Positions 28,780-39,601 of a stretch of 64,000 nucleotides of DNA are shown here, in pieces. Numbering within the stretch: the stretch's first letter is position 1; each line of letters begins with the position of its first letter. The DNA is taken from contig NC_009357.1 in assembly GCF_000092065.1 (NCBI RefSeq), positions 124,001 to 188,000 on the forward strand, written 5' to 3'. This DNA comes from Ostreococcus lucimarinus CCE9901 (lineage: Eukaryota > Chlorophyta > Mamiellophyceae > Mamiellales > Bathycoccaceae). The notes beneath the pieces are model-generated. The model was not told the origin of the DNA. It saw only the letters and a list, made by a program, of their open reading frames with translations, and did not search any database. A program made the translations under genes and the position numbers.

Positions 28780-31512
28780 TTAAGCCGGAGCCGCGAAGCC
28801 GAGAACCTTGTCCGCCAAGTCGGCCGGAGCGTACACGGCGACGGTGCGCGAGGGCAAGTACGCCAAGAACGAGGCCGGGCGACCGTTGAAGGCGTAATCT
28901 TCGGCGACAAATTCGGGCGCCGTGTACGTCCACAAGTTGGAGTAACCACCAAATTCGGGGTTGTCCGAGCTCAGCACGAGCTTGTAATTCGTCTTTTCCT
29001 TGCATCCGATGCGGTAGTCGCTAAACGACTGCGTCGGGTTCCAGTTGAACACAAACACCAAGTCACCGCGCTCGAACACGACAACTTTATCCGCGTCGCT
29101 CTTGCACGACGTGTACTGGTGGCTAGACGCGAGGTACTTGAAAGCGCCGGCGACCTTGTTCATCTGCGCGTCGAACGCGTTGAGGTACTTGTAGCGCAAG
29201 TGGTCCATGTCGGCCAAGTCGAATCGTCGGCGGCACAAATGGTACGAGTTGCCGTTACCCGGGATGAATTCACCCGTCGACGCCTCGACGCGATCATCGC
29301 GCGGGAAATCGATCCACTCCGGGTGGCCGAATTCGTTACCCATAAAGTTCAAGTAACCTTCGCCACCGAGACCCATCGTGAATTGGCGAATCATCTTGTG
29401 CAAGGCAATGCCGCGCGACACGACGGGGCTGTCGGGTACCAGCGTGGACATGTTGGTGTACATTTCTGCATCCATCAACCAGAAAGCGGTAGTCTTATCG
29501 CCAACGAGCGCTTGATCGTGAGATTCGGCGTAAGAGATGCACTTTTCGCCGTAGCGACGGTTCTCCATGGTGAACACCAAGTTACCCATGTCCCAGTTTT
29601 CATCCGAACCCCACTCGCTCAAGACCTCGATCCACTTGTCCGCGATGGCCATTTGGAGGCGATAGTCGAAACCGACACCGCCTTCGCTGACCGGGCGGCA
29701 AAGCGTCGGCATGCCGCTCACGTCTTCCGCGATCGTCGTCATCTTGCCTTCGTAGAGAGTGTGAAGCATGTCGTTGGCGAGCATGAGGTACACCATGGCG
29801 TCGACGTCAGTGGCCATGCCAAAGTACTCTTCATAGTTACCCGTGAAGGCGACTTGAAGACCGTGATGCTTGTACATCATGGACGTCACGCCATCGAAAC
29901 GGAAACCATCAAACTTGAATTCTTCGATCCAGTAGCGAAGGTTCGAGAGCAAGTAGCGCACGACTTCCCATTCGCCGTAGTTGAAGCATCGGGAATCCCA
30001 CATCCAATGATAACCTTCCGGACCAGAGTGGAAGTACTGACCGTTGCTACCGTCGAACATGTTGATGCCGTCGATGGAGTTGGACGACGCGTGAGAGTGC
30101 ACCAAATCCATGAGCACGGTGAGGCCCATGGAGTGCGCCTTGTCGACCAAGTACTTCAATTCATCGGGCGTACCGCATCGAGAAGACACGCCGAAGAAAT
30201 TGGTGACGTGGTAGCCGAAAGATGCGTAGTACGCGTGCTCTTGAACAGCCATCAATTGTACGGCGTTGTAACCGAGGTCTTTGATGCGCGGCAAGACATC
30301 GTCGGCGAACTCGACGTAAGAGTTGATCTTCGGCTCGGTGGAAGACATCCCGACGTGCGCTTCGTAAATGCGAAGCTCTTCGGGGGCATCCGGTCGCTCG
30401 TACTTGAACTTGTACTGCTCTTCTTCCGGGGGATCGTAGTAGATGCCGTTGAACGGAATTTCGCCTTGCGCCTGCACCGCGTACTTGATCCAAGCCGGGA
30501 TGCGGTCGACGGGTTCGCCGTTGGGAATTTGAAGATGAATCTTCACGCGAGAGCCGTGCGGGATGGCCGGAGAACCGTCCGCGTTGTTCGGAAGGAACAC
30601 TTCGAACACGCCGTAATCGTTCTTGGTCATCCACTTGCCATTCTCGCCGAGATCCCAACCGTTGAAGTCGCCGCGAAGGCACGCGGCCGACGCGTTCGGC
30701 GCCCACTCTCTGTAAGTAATGCCCTCCGCGGTGCGCGTGAAACCCATCTTTTCATAGCCTCGGCTGAACTTTTCGATGCCACCTTCGTGATCTTCGATCG
30801 CTTGGCGCAAGTTCTTGAACTTTTCGAAACGATGACCGAGGTGTCCCTTGTGGTGTTCCAACATCGAGTCGAGCGCGCAGACGGCGAAACCATCGCCCTC
30901 AATCGGCGGCATCTTGAATCCCTCCAAACGATCCGCCTTTTCCGTGAACGCACCGACGGTCACCGGCGCAGACACCGGTTGCGGCGTCGGTTCCGGCTTC
31001 GCCGCCGCCGCCTCCGGCTCCGGCTTCGCCGCCGCCGGTTCCTCCACCGCCACCGCCGCCGCCGCCATCCCCGTCGCCGCCGCCGCCTCCTCGGCGTCCA
31101 ACTCCGCCTTCAATCTCTCGTTTTCCAACCGCAGCGCCTCCACCGCCGCCGTCACCGCGTCCAAATCAAACCCGTCTCCGCTCGCCTTGACCGTCGCGCG
31201 TCCTCTCGCCTGCGAACGAATAATCGCGATCGATTCGTCAGTCCTCCCGCCGCGCGCGCGCGTCCGACCCCATCCACCGTCCCGTCGTCGCCGCGTCGCT
31301 CGCGCGTCGATCTCTTCGTCGCCGCGCGTCGATCGTCGCGTCGTCGCGTCGTCGCGCGTCCGATCGCGTCCGTCATCCGTTATCCACTTCGCGCGTCGCG
31401 CGCGCGCCGCTCGACGCACCGTGACGCGTCGCGTCGCGCGCGCGCGCGAGACTCTCGTCGCGGGCCGCGCGAAGCGCGCGCTCGGCGCGGTCGCGCGCGC
31501 GCTCGGCGCCAT
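28780..31512 (-). CDS. SBE: Starch branching enzyme (1,4-alpha-glucan branching enzyme), plastid
   Basis: I model exon 1 as 31420-31512 and exon 2 as 28780-31209 (minus strand), 840 codons. The 210-nt intron has donor GTGCGT, ACTGAC 28 nt before its end and acceptor GCAG. It is stop-free and in frame, so the unspliced frame reads through as 910 codons. The spliced N terminus is a clean transit peptide. A short coiled region and an Ala/Pro/Glu linker are followed by a CBM48 domain ([20 protein letters not shown]) and the GH13 barrel. Catalytic motifs are [13 protein letters not shown], the nucleophile in [17 protein letters not shown], the acid/base in [15 protein letters not shown], and [17 protein letters not shown]-terminal all-beta domain follows. 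The enzyme makes alpha-1,6 branches in starch. The sequence fits the plant SBEII/animal type. Confidence 0.94.
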   Translation of the reverse strand: MAPSARATAPSARFARPATRVSRARATRRVTVRRAARARRAKWITDDGRDRTRDDATTRRSTRGDEEIDARATRRRRDGGWGRTRARGGRTDESIAIIRSQARGRATVKASGDGFDLDAVTAAVEALRLENERLKAELDAEEAAAATGMAAAAVAVEEPAAAKPEPEAAAAKPEPTPQPVSAPVTVGAFTEKADRLEGFKMPPIEGDGFAVCALDSMLEHHKGHLGHRFEKFKNLRQAIEDHEGGIEKFSRGYEKMGFTRTAEGITYREWAPNASAACLRGDFNGWDLGENGKWMTKNDYGVFEVFLPNNADGSPAIPHGSRVKIHLQIPNGEPVDRIPAWIKYAVQAQGEIPFNGIYYDPPEEEQYKFKYERPDAPEELRIYEAHVGMSSTEPKINSYVEFADDVLPRIKDLGYNAVQLMAVQEHAYYASFGYHVTNFFGVSSRCGTPDELKYLVDKAHSMGLTVLMDLVHSHASSNSIDGINMFDGSNGQYFHSGPEGYHWMWDSRCFNYGEWEVVRYLLSNLRYWIEEFKFDGFRFDGVTSMMYKHHGLQVAFTGNYEEYFGMATDVDAMVYLMLANDMLHTLYEGKMTTIAEDVSGMPTLCRPVSEGGVGFDYRLQMAIADKWIEVLSEWGSDENWDMGNLVFTMENRRYGEKCISYAESHDQALVGDKTTAFWLMDAEMYTNMSTLVPDSPVVSRGIALHKMIRQFTMGLGGEGYLNFMGNEFGHPEWIDFPRDDRVEASTGEFIPGNGNSYHLCRRRFDLADMDHLRYKYLNAFDAQMNKVAGAFKYLASSHQYTSCKSDADKVVVFERGDLVFVFNWNPTQSFSDYRIGCKEKTNYKLVLSSDNPEFGGYSNLWTYTAPEFVAEDYAFNGRPASFLAYLPSRTVAVYAPADLADKVLGFAAPA

Positions 31513-31699
31513 GTCGAGTCGTCGCGCGTCGGTGTGCGCCGACGACGCGCGCGCGCGAAGGAGAGGCGCAGATGCGTCGACGCGCGATCGACGTTTGTGA
31601 TATATTATACGTGTCGTATGTCCGAGTTATGTTTTTATCTCTCGCGCGACGCATCGACGGCCCGGCGCGCGGCGTCGACGACGGAGCGCGACGCGCGCG
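31513..31699. promoter_or_regulatory. Divergent promoter between starch branching enzyme and cycloartenol synthase
   Basis: The 187 bp separate the two start codons. Unlike most promoters here it contains an AT-rich patch (TGATATATTATAC, ~31598-31610) that could serve as a TATA-like element for the plus-strand gene, about 90 bp before its ATG. Confidence 0.5.
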
Positions 31700-34093
31700 A
31701 TGTGGACGCTCGAGTGCGCGACGGCGGCGGGCGCGCGCGATGCCGCGACGCTCGAGACGCTGAACGCGCACGTCGGGCGACAGGTGTGGACGCACGTCGA
31801 CGCGAACGAGGGAGACGACGAGGCGGGCGAGACGACGACGACGACGACGACGACGACGGGCGAGGGAAACGCCGCGCGACGACGGTGGACGAAGGAAGAG
31901 ATAAAGAGGGGACGCGCGGCGCAAGACGCGATGCGGGCGGCGTACGCGAAGACGCGGCACGAGCGTAAACACAGCGAAGACGCGTTTCTGCGCGCGCAGT
32001 ACGACGCGAGGCGAAGCGCGCGAGGCTTGGAGACGAAGACGAAGACGCCGAGCGCGATGGAGATTTCGAGAGGGGAAAAAGAGGGGAAGGGCGTCGACGG
32101 GGAGGTGGTGCGGCGAGCGATGCGAGCGGGGATCGAGTATTATCGAGGGATACAGGACGAGGACGGACACTGGGCGAGCGACTACGGCGGGCCGATGTTT
32201 TTGATGCCGGGGTTGATCATCGCGGCGAACGTCATGGAAAAATCGGAGGAGATCATCGGTGAAGCGCGAGGGCGGGAGATGCTGAGATACCTGGAGAATC
32301 ACTTGAACGAGGATGGGGGCGTTGGGTTGCACATCGAAGGTCACAGTACAATGTTTGGGACGGTTTTGACGTACGTGGCGATGCGGTTGCTCGGCAAGGC
32401 GGCGGATTCGCCCGAGTGCGCGAAAACGCGCAAGTGGATCATCGATCGCGGTGGCGCGACGCAGGTACCGTCGTGGGGGAAGTTTTGGCTCGCCGTGCTG
32501 GGGGTGTACGAGTGGCACGGGTTGAATCCGATTCCGCCCGAGTGTTGGTTGTTGCCGTATTGGCTCCCCATGCATCCGGGTCGATTCTGGTGCCACTGTC
32601 GCATGGTGTACTTGCCGATGAGTTACCTGTACGGCATCCGGGCCACGGGTAAACCGACGGCGTTGACCGCGGCGTTGAAATCGGAGTTATACGCCGAGGC
32701 ATCGTACGACTCAATCAACTGGAACACTGCGAGAAACGCGTGCGCGAAGGAGGACTTGTACTACCCGCACCCGTGGATTCAAGACGTCGTCTGGTCGACG
32801 CTCATGAAGGTCGAGCCGTTCTTGATGAATTCTCGCGTGCGCAAGGCGGCGTGCGAAGATGCGATGCGGCAGATTCATTACGAGGACGAAAACACGCGCT
32901 ACGTGGACATTGGGCCGGTGAATAAAGTCTTCAATATGTTGTCATGCTGGTTTGAAGATCCCGATTCAGAGGCGGTGAAGAAGCACATTCCACGCATCGC
33001 CGACTACCTCTGGGTCGCCGAGGACGGGATGAAAATGCAAGGATACAACGGAAGTCAGCTGTGGGACTGCGCGTTTTCCGTTCAAGCGATCGTAGCGACG
33101 GGTTTAGCGGACGAATATGGCGAGTGCTTACGTCGCGCGCACGACTACATCGAAAAGAGTCAAGTACGAGACGACTGCCCTGATGTCGAAAAGTGGTATC
33201 GTCACATTTCCAAGGGTGCGTGGCCGTTCAGCACACGCGATCACGGTTGGCCGATCTCCGATTGCTCCTCCGAAGGCTTGAAGGCGGCTTTGACGCTGGC
33301 GTCGATGGACGAGAAACTCGTCGGCGAGGCGATTCCCGTCGACCGACTCGCGGATTGCGTGAACGTCATCCTATCCTATCAAAATCGCGGCAGTGGTGGC
33401 TGGGCTACGTACGAAAATACTCGATCGACGAAGTGGGTCGAGCTCTTGAACCCAGCGGAGACGTTCGGGGACATCATGATCGATTACCCGTACGTTGAGT
33501 GCTCGAGCGCGAGTTTGCAGGCGCTGTGCAAATTTTCTGAGCGCTATCCGGACATTCGCGCCAAGGATATCGCGCATGCCAAGAAGACTGGCCGAAAGTT
33601 TTTGAAAAGTATTCAACGCGCCGATGGAAGCTGGTACGGATCGTGGGCGGTGTGCTTCACGTACGGAACGTGGTTCGGCGTCCTGGGATTGATCGCCACG
33701 GGGTCGACGTACGAGACGTGCCCATCGCTTCGTAAAGCAGTCGAGTTCTTGCTCTCGAAACAGCAAGAAAATGGTGGATGGAGCGAGAGCTATTTATCGT
33801 GCGAGAAAAAGGCGTACCACGAGCTTCGCGACAAGGATGGTAAGCCGAAGCCGCACTTGGTAAACACGGGATGGGCGATGCTTGCGCTCATCGCCAGCGG
33901 TCAACAAAACCGCGACGCGACGCCATTACATCGCGCCGCACGATGCATGCTCTCACAACAATATGAGAACGGCGATTTCCCGCAGCAAAGCATCATGGGT
34001 GTCTTCAACGCCAACTGCATGATTTCCTACAGTTGCTACCGAAGCATTTTCACACTCTGGGCGCTCGGCGAGTACTGCAACAAAGTTCTGTAA
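31700..34093 (+). CDS. CAS1: Cycloartenol synthase (oxidosqualene cyclase)
   Basis: The product has 797 residues, slightly longer than the usual ~757 because of a Thr run and basic insert near residues 45-100 (the Thr run comes from an ACG repeat at ~31,830-31,858). The start is secure: MWTLE and ETLNAHVGRQVW match the canonical N terminus. The enzyme cyclises 2,3-oxidosqualene to cycloartenol, the first sterol step of green plants, at the ER membrane. The catalytic motif reads DCSSE in place of DCTAE, keeping the proton-donating Asp. The context DHGWPISDCSSE retains the His and Ile corresponding to Arabidopsis His477 and Ile481, and MQGYNGSQLWD retains the Tyr corresponding to Tyr410. These three residues distinguish cycloartenol from lanosterol synthases. 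QW repeats (NGGWSES, QQENGGW) are present. Confidence 0.95.
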   Translation: MWTLECATAAGARDAATLETLNAHVGRQVWTHVDANEGDDEAGETTTTTTTTTGEGNAARRRWTKEEIKRGRAAQDAMRAAYAKTRHERKHSEDAFLRAQYDARRSARGLETKTKTPSAMEISRGEKEGKGVDGEVVRRAMRAGIEYYRGIQDEDGHWASDYGGPMFLMPGLIIAANVMEKSEEIIGEARGREMLRYLENHLNEDGGVGLHIEGHSTMFGTVLTYVAMRLLGKAADSPECAKTRKWIIDRGGATQVPSWGKFWLAVLGVYEWHGLNPIPPECWLLPYWLPMHPGRFWCHCRMVYLPMSYLYGIRATGKPTALTAALKSELYAEASYDSINWNTARNACAKEDLYYPHPWIQDVVWSTLMKVEPFLMNSRVRKAACEDAMRQIHYEDENTRYVDIGPVNKVFNMLSCWFEDPDSEAVKKHIPRIADYLWVAEDGMKMQGYNGSQLWDCAFSVQAIVATGLADEYGECLRRAHDYIEKSQVRDDCPDVEKWYRHISKGAWPFSTRDHGWPISDCSSEGLKAALTLASMDEKLVGEAIPVDRLADCVNVILSYQNRGSGGWATYENTRSTKWVELLNPAETFGDIMIDYPYVECSSASLQALCKFSERYPDIRAKDIAHAKKTGRKFLKSIQRADGSWYGSWAVCFTYGTWFGVLGLIATGSTYETCPSLRKAVEFLLSKQQENGGWSESYLSCEKKAYHELRDKDGKPKPHLVNTGWAMLALIASGQQNRDATPLHRAARCMLSQQYENGDFPQQSIMGVFNANCMISYSCYRSIFTLWALGEYCNKVL

Positions 34094-34278
34094 AAGAAAT
34101 ACCTTTGAACTCGACAGCACGAGACAAACTCGTCCCAGGGAGCGGGTCGTGTGCGCACACACAAAATCGCGTGGACCTGGAGCAGCGCCCGCGTCGTCTC
34201 GCAGTAAACATTTCTTGAAACAAATACGCATTGAATTAATAATCACTTCCTGAAATCCATAAATACAACGCTGAAAAG

Positions 34279-34881
34279 CTACAGGTACCACAACACGCGC
34301 TTATCCGCCTTCAAAACCCCGTACACCGCCAACACGTCGTCCCCGCTCTCCATCTCCAGCGTCACGTTTGCGCTCACGTACTTCCCCTTCGAGCTCGGCC
34401 TCGCCGTCACGTTCTCCGGATGTATGTACCTCCCACCCAGCGCCTCCGAAATCATCTCTCGAACGCTATCGACGAACGTTCCGTCGTCCAAGCCGATGGC
34501 TTGAAACTTTCGCGCGCACGGGTACTCGTTGACGCGCGCGTCCAGCGCCTTCCACTTCGCGTCATTCTCATCGTCCTCGTTCGACGCCATCACCGTGGGC
34601 GTCCGCGCCTCGCTCGGCGTCGAGCGAGCATCGCGCGTTTTACGCAGCTCGCGCATGGTGTCGAGGAGCGAGGCATCGAGCGGCGTCGCGCGCTCTGGGT
34701 CGTCACCGCTCGAGGCGTCACCGCTCGCGGGGGAAGACGACGCGAATGCGACGCGCGCGCGCTGCGACGCGGGACGTGCGATGCGCCGGGTGACGTAGGT
34801 GTGTATACACTGCGCGCGCGCGAGGAGCATGGCGCTAGCGATGGCGAGAGGCGCGAAGTGCGGAGGTTTCAACGTTTGCAC
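34279..34881 (-). CDS. DUF493/YbeD-like protein, probably plastid
   Basis: The product has 200 residues. An N-terminal region (~1-50) rich in Ala, Arg and Ser looks like a targeting peptide, followed by a disordered Ser/Asp linker. The C-terminal ~85 residues form the DUF493 ferredoxin-like domain: YPCARKFQAIGLDDGTFVDS, ENVTARPSSKGKYVSANVTL, and a final DKRVLWYL. Bacterial members (UPF0250/YbeD) are small proteins linked by context to lipoate metabolism, and plant members carry transit peptides. The biochemical role is not established. The gene is 52 bp downstream of the U32 gene on the same strand and convergent with cycloartenol synthase across 185 bp, in which I see nothing else. Confidence 0.8.
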   Translation of the reverse strand: MQTLKPPHFAPLAIASAMLLARAQCIHTYVTRRIARPASQRARVAFASSSPASGDASSGDDPERATPLDASLLDTMRELRKTRDARSTPSEARTPTVMASNEDDENDAKWKALDARVNEYPCARKFQAIGLDDGTFVDSVREMISEALGGRYIHPENVTARPSSKGKYVSANVTLEMESGDDVLAVYGVLKADKRVLWYL

Positions 34882-34933
34882 GCTTACAGGCGAGAAGGGC
34901 TCGCCGTCGCGCGACGAGTAATGTTACACATGA

Positions 34934-37900
34934 TTAGCGTTTGGCGCGCGCGGCGCGTGATTTTGCCTTAGTTTTGTTCGCCTCGCGACTCGCCGCGGCG
35001 GTAGGGCGGAGCTCACCGCGCGCGAGCTCAGTTTTAACCTCGAGCGAGCCGCGGGAGATGCCGTGCGCTCGGCCATTCGCATCCGGTAATTTCGAGAGCC
35101 AACTCGCGAGTTCGCTCGAGGACGTGCGCCCGTTCGCTAGGTCGCGATAACGCGATAGAAGCTCGGGGACCACACTCGCGGGCTCGTCCACGAGCTCGAC
35201 GCGGAAGTGGCAAATGCCGGCGTCGATGAATGTTTTCAGGTACTCCGCGCCCGTTTGCGCCTGAGCGTTGAAGACGGTGTTTCGGCACCCCATGTCTGCG
35301 AGGACAAGATGGTCGGCACCGCGGTCGTCTCGCAAGTGCAAGTGCTTGCTCTCGCATGGATGGCCACAATCTTTGTACGAGTTTCCGTCGGACATGAATC
35401 GACAGAACACGCAGTGTTCGGTATGGAAGATTGGCAAATGCTGATGGACGATGACTTCGAGCTTGGACGCGCCCGCGGGACCGAGGGCGACTGCGAGCGC
35501 GCGTTGCTGCTCGGCGTTCAAGTCATGCGTTGGCGTCAAGCGCTCGAGTCCTGACCTCAGAAAGACGTCCGCACCGATTGCGTTGGCGGCGTTTAATGAA
35601 AAGTCACCACGAAGCGGTGGAATGACGACATCGGCGTCCGAGCGCCCGAGTTCGAGCAGTGTCTGTAATAAACCCGCCGATCGCACGAGCAGGGCGTCGG
35701 CGCCTAGATTGAGATAGTATCGCCACAGTTGCTCTTCTTCTGGCTTCAGCACGCGCGGCGTGGCGACCACGGCTGTTTTCCCCGCGGCTTGAACGAGACG
35801 AACCGTTTTTTGCAATCCGTGAACTTCTAAAAAGTCCAAAGCGATTTCGTCCACGCCATCGACAGTCACCGCAGCTTCGGCTTGCGCGCGCGTGCGACAG
35901 AGCACAGAGATGGACGGCAACCCGCTCGTAGGATTCACGCGCGGTTCTTTGCTCGCTCCTTTATCGCGTTGATCGATGATATCGCCCCACCATGCGTTGC
36001 CGACGAGTTCGTCGACGACTTCGCGCACCGCCATACCTTCGGCTCGATTCGGGCCACCGTCTCGCCGCGCTCGCAGGAGCGACTCGACTGCGTCCCGCCG
36101 CGCAGCTTTGATCTCGCCCGGTGATATGTAAAGTCCGTCCGTAGCCTGCGCGTCGACGTCTGCGATACCTCGAAGGGTGGAGACATCCACACTTGCCACC
36201 ACGAGCGGCGTTCCGCCGAGTTCGCCGATGGCTTTCTTCAACGAATTTTCGTCGAGCGCCTTGTTTTGACTCTTCTCCAACACAGAACCAGTGCGAGCTT
36301 CTCCGAATCGTCCGGCATCATCGATGATTTTGATGACTAGCGGTTCACCGATCGCACCACTCGCGACGACGGTGCACGGATCTCGACGACCGTCGCGACT
36401 CGGCTCGGCCTCCGCGGGAACCATCTTCGCGAGCTTGGCCTCGAGCGTCGGGTCGGATGTTCTCCACACTAGCTGTCCAACCTCGACCCGGTTGAAATCG
36501 ATTTGGTTCGCACCGAACGTAACGGTGTACTCGCCCGCGGTGATGCGGTCGTCGTCTTTACCGCCCACGAGCGCTCGATTGCGATCAAAAATTTCGTAGA
36601 CGCGACCGCCCTCCTCCTTCTCTTGCGGCTCGCCTCGATCGATGACGACGCCATCGCCGCGCTTCATCGCCGCGCCGTCGCTCGTGCGTACGACTATCTC
36701 ACCGTTCGAGCGTCTGCCGTCCGGCTTGATCACGCGCACGATTTCTCCGAGCAAGACGCCGCGATGCCTTGGGGCTCGTCCGCGAACGAGATTTTGATGC
36801 CGCGGTCCCTCCAGGAAACCGCGCGTCAATCCATCGAAATCCGCGTCTTGGCCGCGCGCGAACACTTGCGTGAGTTCCAGTCGCTGCTCTTTCGAGAGCA
36901 ATTCGGAGCGCTTCACGTCGCGTCCGCTCTGCATGGCGTCCCACGCCAAGTCCACCGCGCGGCGATACGCCTGCGTGGCGATGGCGACGTACTCTGGACC
37001 TTTCAATCGTCCTTCGATTTTAAAGCACCCCACGCCGGATTCGATGAGCTCGGGCACGAGCTCGACCGCCATTAAATCTTGCGGTGACAACAAATATTTT
37101 ACATCCCCCATCTCGCGCAGCTCGCCGTCGACGACCAATCCGTACGGCATTCGACACGCCTGCGCGCACTGACCGCGATTCGCCGACCGACCGCCCCAGG
37201 CTTCGCTCGAAAAGCACTGTCCACTGTAGCTCACGCACATCGCCCCGTGCACGAACGCCTCGACCTCGACGTCCGGACAGCTCGCTTTCACCGCGGCGAT
37301 GTCCGTCACGCTCAACTCTCGACCGACGACGACGCGCTTGCACCCGAGCTCTCGCGCGAAGCGCGCGCCCTCCGCGCTCGTCACGCTCATCTGCGTCGAC
37401 CCGTGTATGGGCAAATTCGGCGCCGTCTTCCGAATCAACCGCGTCACCCCCACGTCCTGCACGATCACCGCGTCCACGCCCGCGCGCGCCACGCCTCGAA
37501 TCAGCGTTTCCGCCAACCGCAACTCCTCGTCGAACACCAACACGTTCATCGTCACGTACGCTCGCCGCCCGCGCGACTTCACGTACGCCATCACCTCATC
37601 CAGCTCATCCAGCGTAAAATTACTCGCCCGCGCGCGCGCGTTCAGCGCGTCGAGCCCAAAGTACACGCAATCCGCGCCGGTCTCGATCGCCGCGCGCAAC
37701 TGCGGCCATCCGCCCGCCGGCGCGAGCACCTCCGGCTTCGCGCGCGCCGCCGCCGCCGCCGTCCCCTCCTCGCGCGCGGCGTCCTCGCGCGCGGCGTCGC
37801 GCCACGACGTCGACGACGATAACTCGCGCGACTCTCTCAGGTATCGCGCGCCCTTGCGCGCGCCCTCGGCGCGCGCGCGCGGCGTCGTCAACGTTCGCGC

Positions 37901-37990
37901 GCCGTCGCGGCGGCGGCGCGCGTTCGCGCCTCGCGTCGCGCGTCGCGCGCGCGGCGCGCCGCCGACGCGCGGCGACGCGTCCGCGAGCAT
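34934..37990 (-). CDS. U32 peptidase-family protein (RlhA-like), plastid
   Basis: The product has 1,018 residues. The N terminus (~1-85) is a basic transit-type peptide. The core starts PEVLAPAGGWPQLRAAIETG and continues DCVYFGLDALNARARASNFT, RRAYVTMNVLVFDEELRLAE, PIHGSTQMSVTSAEGARFAR and FVHGAMCVSYSGQCFSSEAW, followed by NRGQCAQACRMPY. This is the U32 TIM-barrel signature with its iron-sulfur-type Cys cluster. A long middle region and a C-terminal conserved Cys block (HCVFCRFMSDGNSYKDCGHP) follow. Bacterial RlhA of this family hydroxylates C2501 of 23S rRNA; other members hydroxylate tRNA uridine or ubiquinone. A plastid rRNA or tRNA hydroxylation role is therefore more likely than proteolysis, but this is inference. 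Plant relatives of this size are known. Confidence 0.88.
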   Translation of the reverse strand: MLADASPRVGGAPRARRATRGANARRRRDGARTLTTPRARAEGARKGARYLRESRELSSSTSWRDAAREDAAREEGTAAAAARAKPEVLAPAGGWPQLRAAIETGADCVYFGLDALNARARASNFTLDELDEVMAYVKSRGRRAYVTMNVLVFDEELRLAETLIRGVARAGVDAVIVQDVGVTRLIRKTAPNLPIHGSTQMSVTSAEGARFARELGCKRVVVGRELSVTDIAAVKASCPDVEVEAFVHGAMCVSYSGQCFSSEAWGGRSANRGQCAQACRMPYGLVVDGELREMGDVKYLLSPQDLMAVELVPELIESGVGCFKIEGRLKGPEYVAIATQAYRRAVDLAWDAMQSGRDVKRSELLSKEQRLELTQVFARGQDADFDGLTRGFLEGPRHQNLVRGRAPRHRGVLLGEIVRVIKPDGRRSNGEIVVRTSDGAAMKRGDGVVIDRGEPQEKEEGGRVYEIFDRNRALVGGKDDDRITAGEYTVTFGANQIDFNRVEVGQLVWRTSDPTLEAKLAKMVPAEAEPSRDGRRDPCTVVASGAIGEPLVIKIIDDAGRFGEARTGSVLEKSQNKALDENSLKKAIGELGGTPLVVASVDVSTLRGIADVDAQATDGLYISPGEIKAARRDAVESLLRARRDGGPNRAEGMAVREVVDELVGNAWWGDIIDQRDKGASKEPRVNPTSGLPSISVLCRTRAQAEAAVTVDGVDEIALDFLEVHGLQKTVRLVQAAGKTAVVATPRVLKPEEEQLWRYYLNLGADALLVRSAGLLQTLLELGRSDADVVIPPLRGDFSLNAANAIGADVFLRSGLERLTPTHDLNAEQQRALAVALGPAGASKLEVIVHQHLPIFHTEHCVFCRFMSDGNSYKDCGHPCESKHLHLRDDRGADHLVLADMGCRNTVFNAQAQTGAEYLKTFIDAGICHFRVELVDEPASVVPELLSRYRDLANGRTSSSELASWLSKLPDANGRAHGISRGSLEVKTELARGELRPTAAASREANKTKAKSRAARAKR

Positions 37991-38071
37991 CGCGGCGACG
38001 CGCGCGCGACGTCCTCGCGGCGCGCGCGCGTCGACGGCGCGCGACGCGTCGATGTGGCGTCACTTCGCGGC

Positions 38072-39260
38072 ATGCGCGCGGTGCTCGCGCACGCGCGCGA
38101 CGCGACGCGCGCGCGGCGCGACGTCGCCGCGCACGTGCACGTGCGGGTGCGTCGCCGCGATCGACGCGCGGACGCGCGCGCCGGACGCGCGACGCGCGCG
38201 ACGCGAGAGTGACTGACGACGCGACGGCTCGGCGTCGGCGCAGGATTCGACGACGACCGGCGCGGGGGCGCTCGTGGTCGACGCGCTCGTCGATGGACAC
38301 GCGCGGGACGTTCGCGCGGGCGACGCGGCGTCGCGAGCGGTCGTGCGCGCGCGATGGACGCGAGGGCGGGCGCGCGGGACGCCGACGGCGGATGTGGACT
38401 TGGCGGCGACGCGAGGCGAACGCGCGATGACGGATGCGATTCTAGCCGTCGTCGAGCGCGAACGGACGGTGGTGACGACGCGAGACGCGACGCGGGACGC
38501 GACGGCGACGACGACGGGGCGCGGGCGGCGGAGCGGGGCGTTCGGGTACAAGCCGGACGCGGAGGCGAACGCGACGGTGGTTTTGGACTGCGCGAGCAAG
38601 ATACGACGCGCGTACGGCGAAAAGGCGCTGATTCGCGTCGTGCGCGCGCTGCGGCGACACAGAAACGTGTGCTTGGTGGTGACTTTGGGGGTCGGGACGG
38701 CGACGGCGCGCGAGACGTGCGAGGCGGAGGCGTCGTGCGTGGCGACGTGCGAGCCGGCGGAGGGCGACGACGACGGGTCGCGGGCTCGTTTAGACGTAGA
38801 AATCAGACGCGCGTGCGGACGGCGGCGTCGCGAGCGCGAGCGCGTGATCATTAGAGACGACGATTCTCTCGAGTTCGCGCCGTGCGAGGCGGAATCCGTG
38901 GAAGATGCGGTGGCGCGCGCGCTGCGCGTCGGCGACGACGACGCCGAGACGCGCGCCGCGAGGCGTCTCCAAGCCGTCGTCCCGTTCAATCTCGGCGTCA
39001 GTCTCACCGCGGAAGAGCGCGAGGCCAAGCGCAACGTGAAGCTCTCCTACGAGCACCAAGGCGTGCGCGGCGTCGAGGCGTACGACACGGGTGATTTTTT
39101 AGCCTACCTCCCGCCCGACGCCGGCGGCCGCGGCGTCGCCCTCGGCGTCGCCAAGCCCGGTCGCGGTCACATCTATTACGAGCGCGACGCCGCGGACGAA
39201 GACTTAGACGACGACGATCTTCACGTCGACACCGACGACGAGCTCGAGGAGGATTATTAA
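38072..39260 (+). CDS. ELP5: Elongator complex subunit 5 (ELP5)
   Basis: I model exon 1 as 38072-38146 and exon 2 as 38244-39260, 363 codons. The 97-nt intron has donor GTGCGT, ACTGAC 27 nt before its end and acceptor GCAG. It joins MRAVLAHARDATRARRDVAA and HVHVR to DSTTTGAGALVVDALVDG, a RecA-like strand-loop-helix start. Without it the frame has only a GTG start. The diagnostic part is C-terminal: VPFNLGVSLTAEEREAKRNV, KLSYEHQG and GHIYYERDAADEDLDDDD, the conserved ELP5 ending with an acidic tail. ELP5 forms the ELP456 ring with ELP4 and ELP6; Elongator makes the cm5U-type wobble uridine modification of tRNA. The ATG is 81 bp from the divergent U32 gene start. Confidence 0.85.
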
Positions 39261-39601
39261 CGCACCCGCGCCCTCGTCTCTCGCTCTCGCGCTCCCTTCG
39301 CCCCTCGCGCGCTCGGCGTCCGCTCGGAAAGAGCCCATAACTCGCGAGACGCCACCGTCGTTTCGGCGCGCGGCCGACTTTCGCGAAGTCAAGGCGTCGT
39401 AAATCCCCAGCAAAGGCAGTATGGTAATTTTTGCCCGCGCGCGCGCGCGCGCGTCTTCGACCCCCCCGAACCGCCGAACCGACGCGCGGCGTCGCTCGAC
39501 GACACGAAGCGTCGCGAAGGGTCGACTCGACCCTCGCCGCACACCGCGCCGCGCCGCGCCGGCCCGCGCGCGCGCGAGGGCGACGCGAGACGAAACGCGG
39601 C
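39261..39601. other. Intergenic region between ELP5 and the NHA-type gene
   Basis: The 341 bp hold the ELP5 3' end and the antiporter promoter. They contain GCCGACTTTCGCG at ~39368, a word also seen near 27,050-27,074, and a CGCGCGCG run near 39,435-39,450. No gene is supported. Confidence 0.4.

Noticed and set aside
28687-31968. A 1,093-codon plus-strand frame across the starch branching enzyme
   Set aside because: It is the antisense shadow of the enzyme, rich in His/Arg/Val, and starts far from any promoter; the minus-strand protein is unmistakable.
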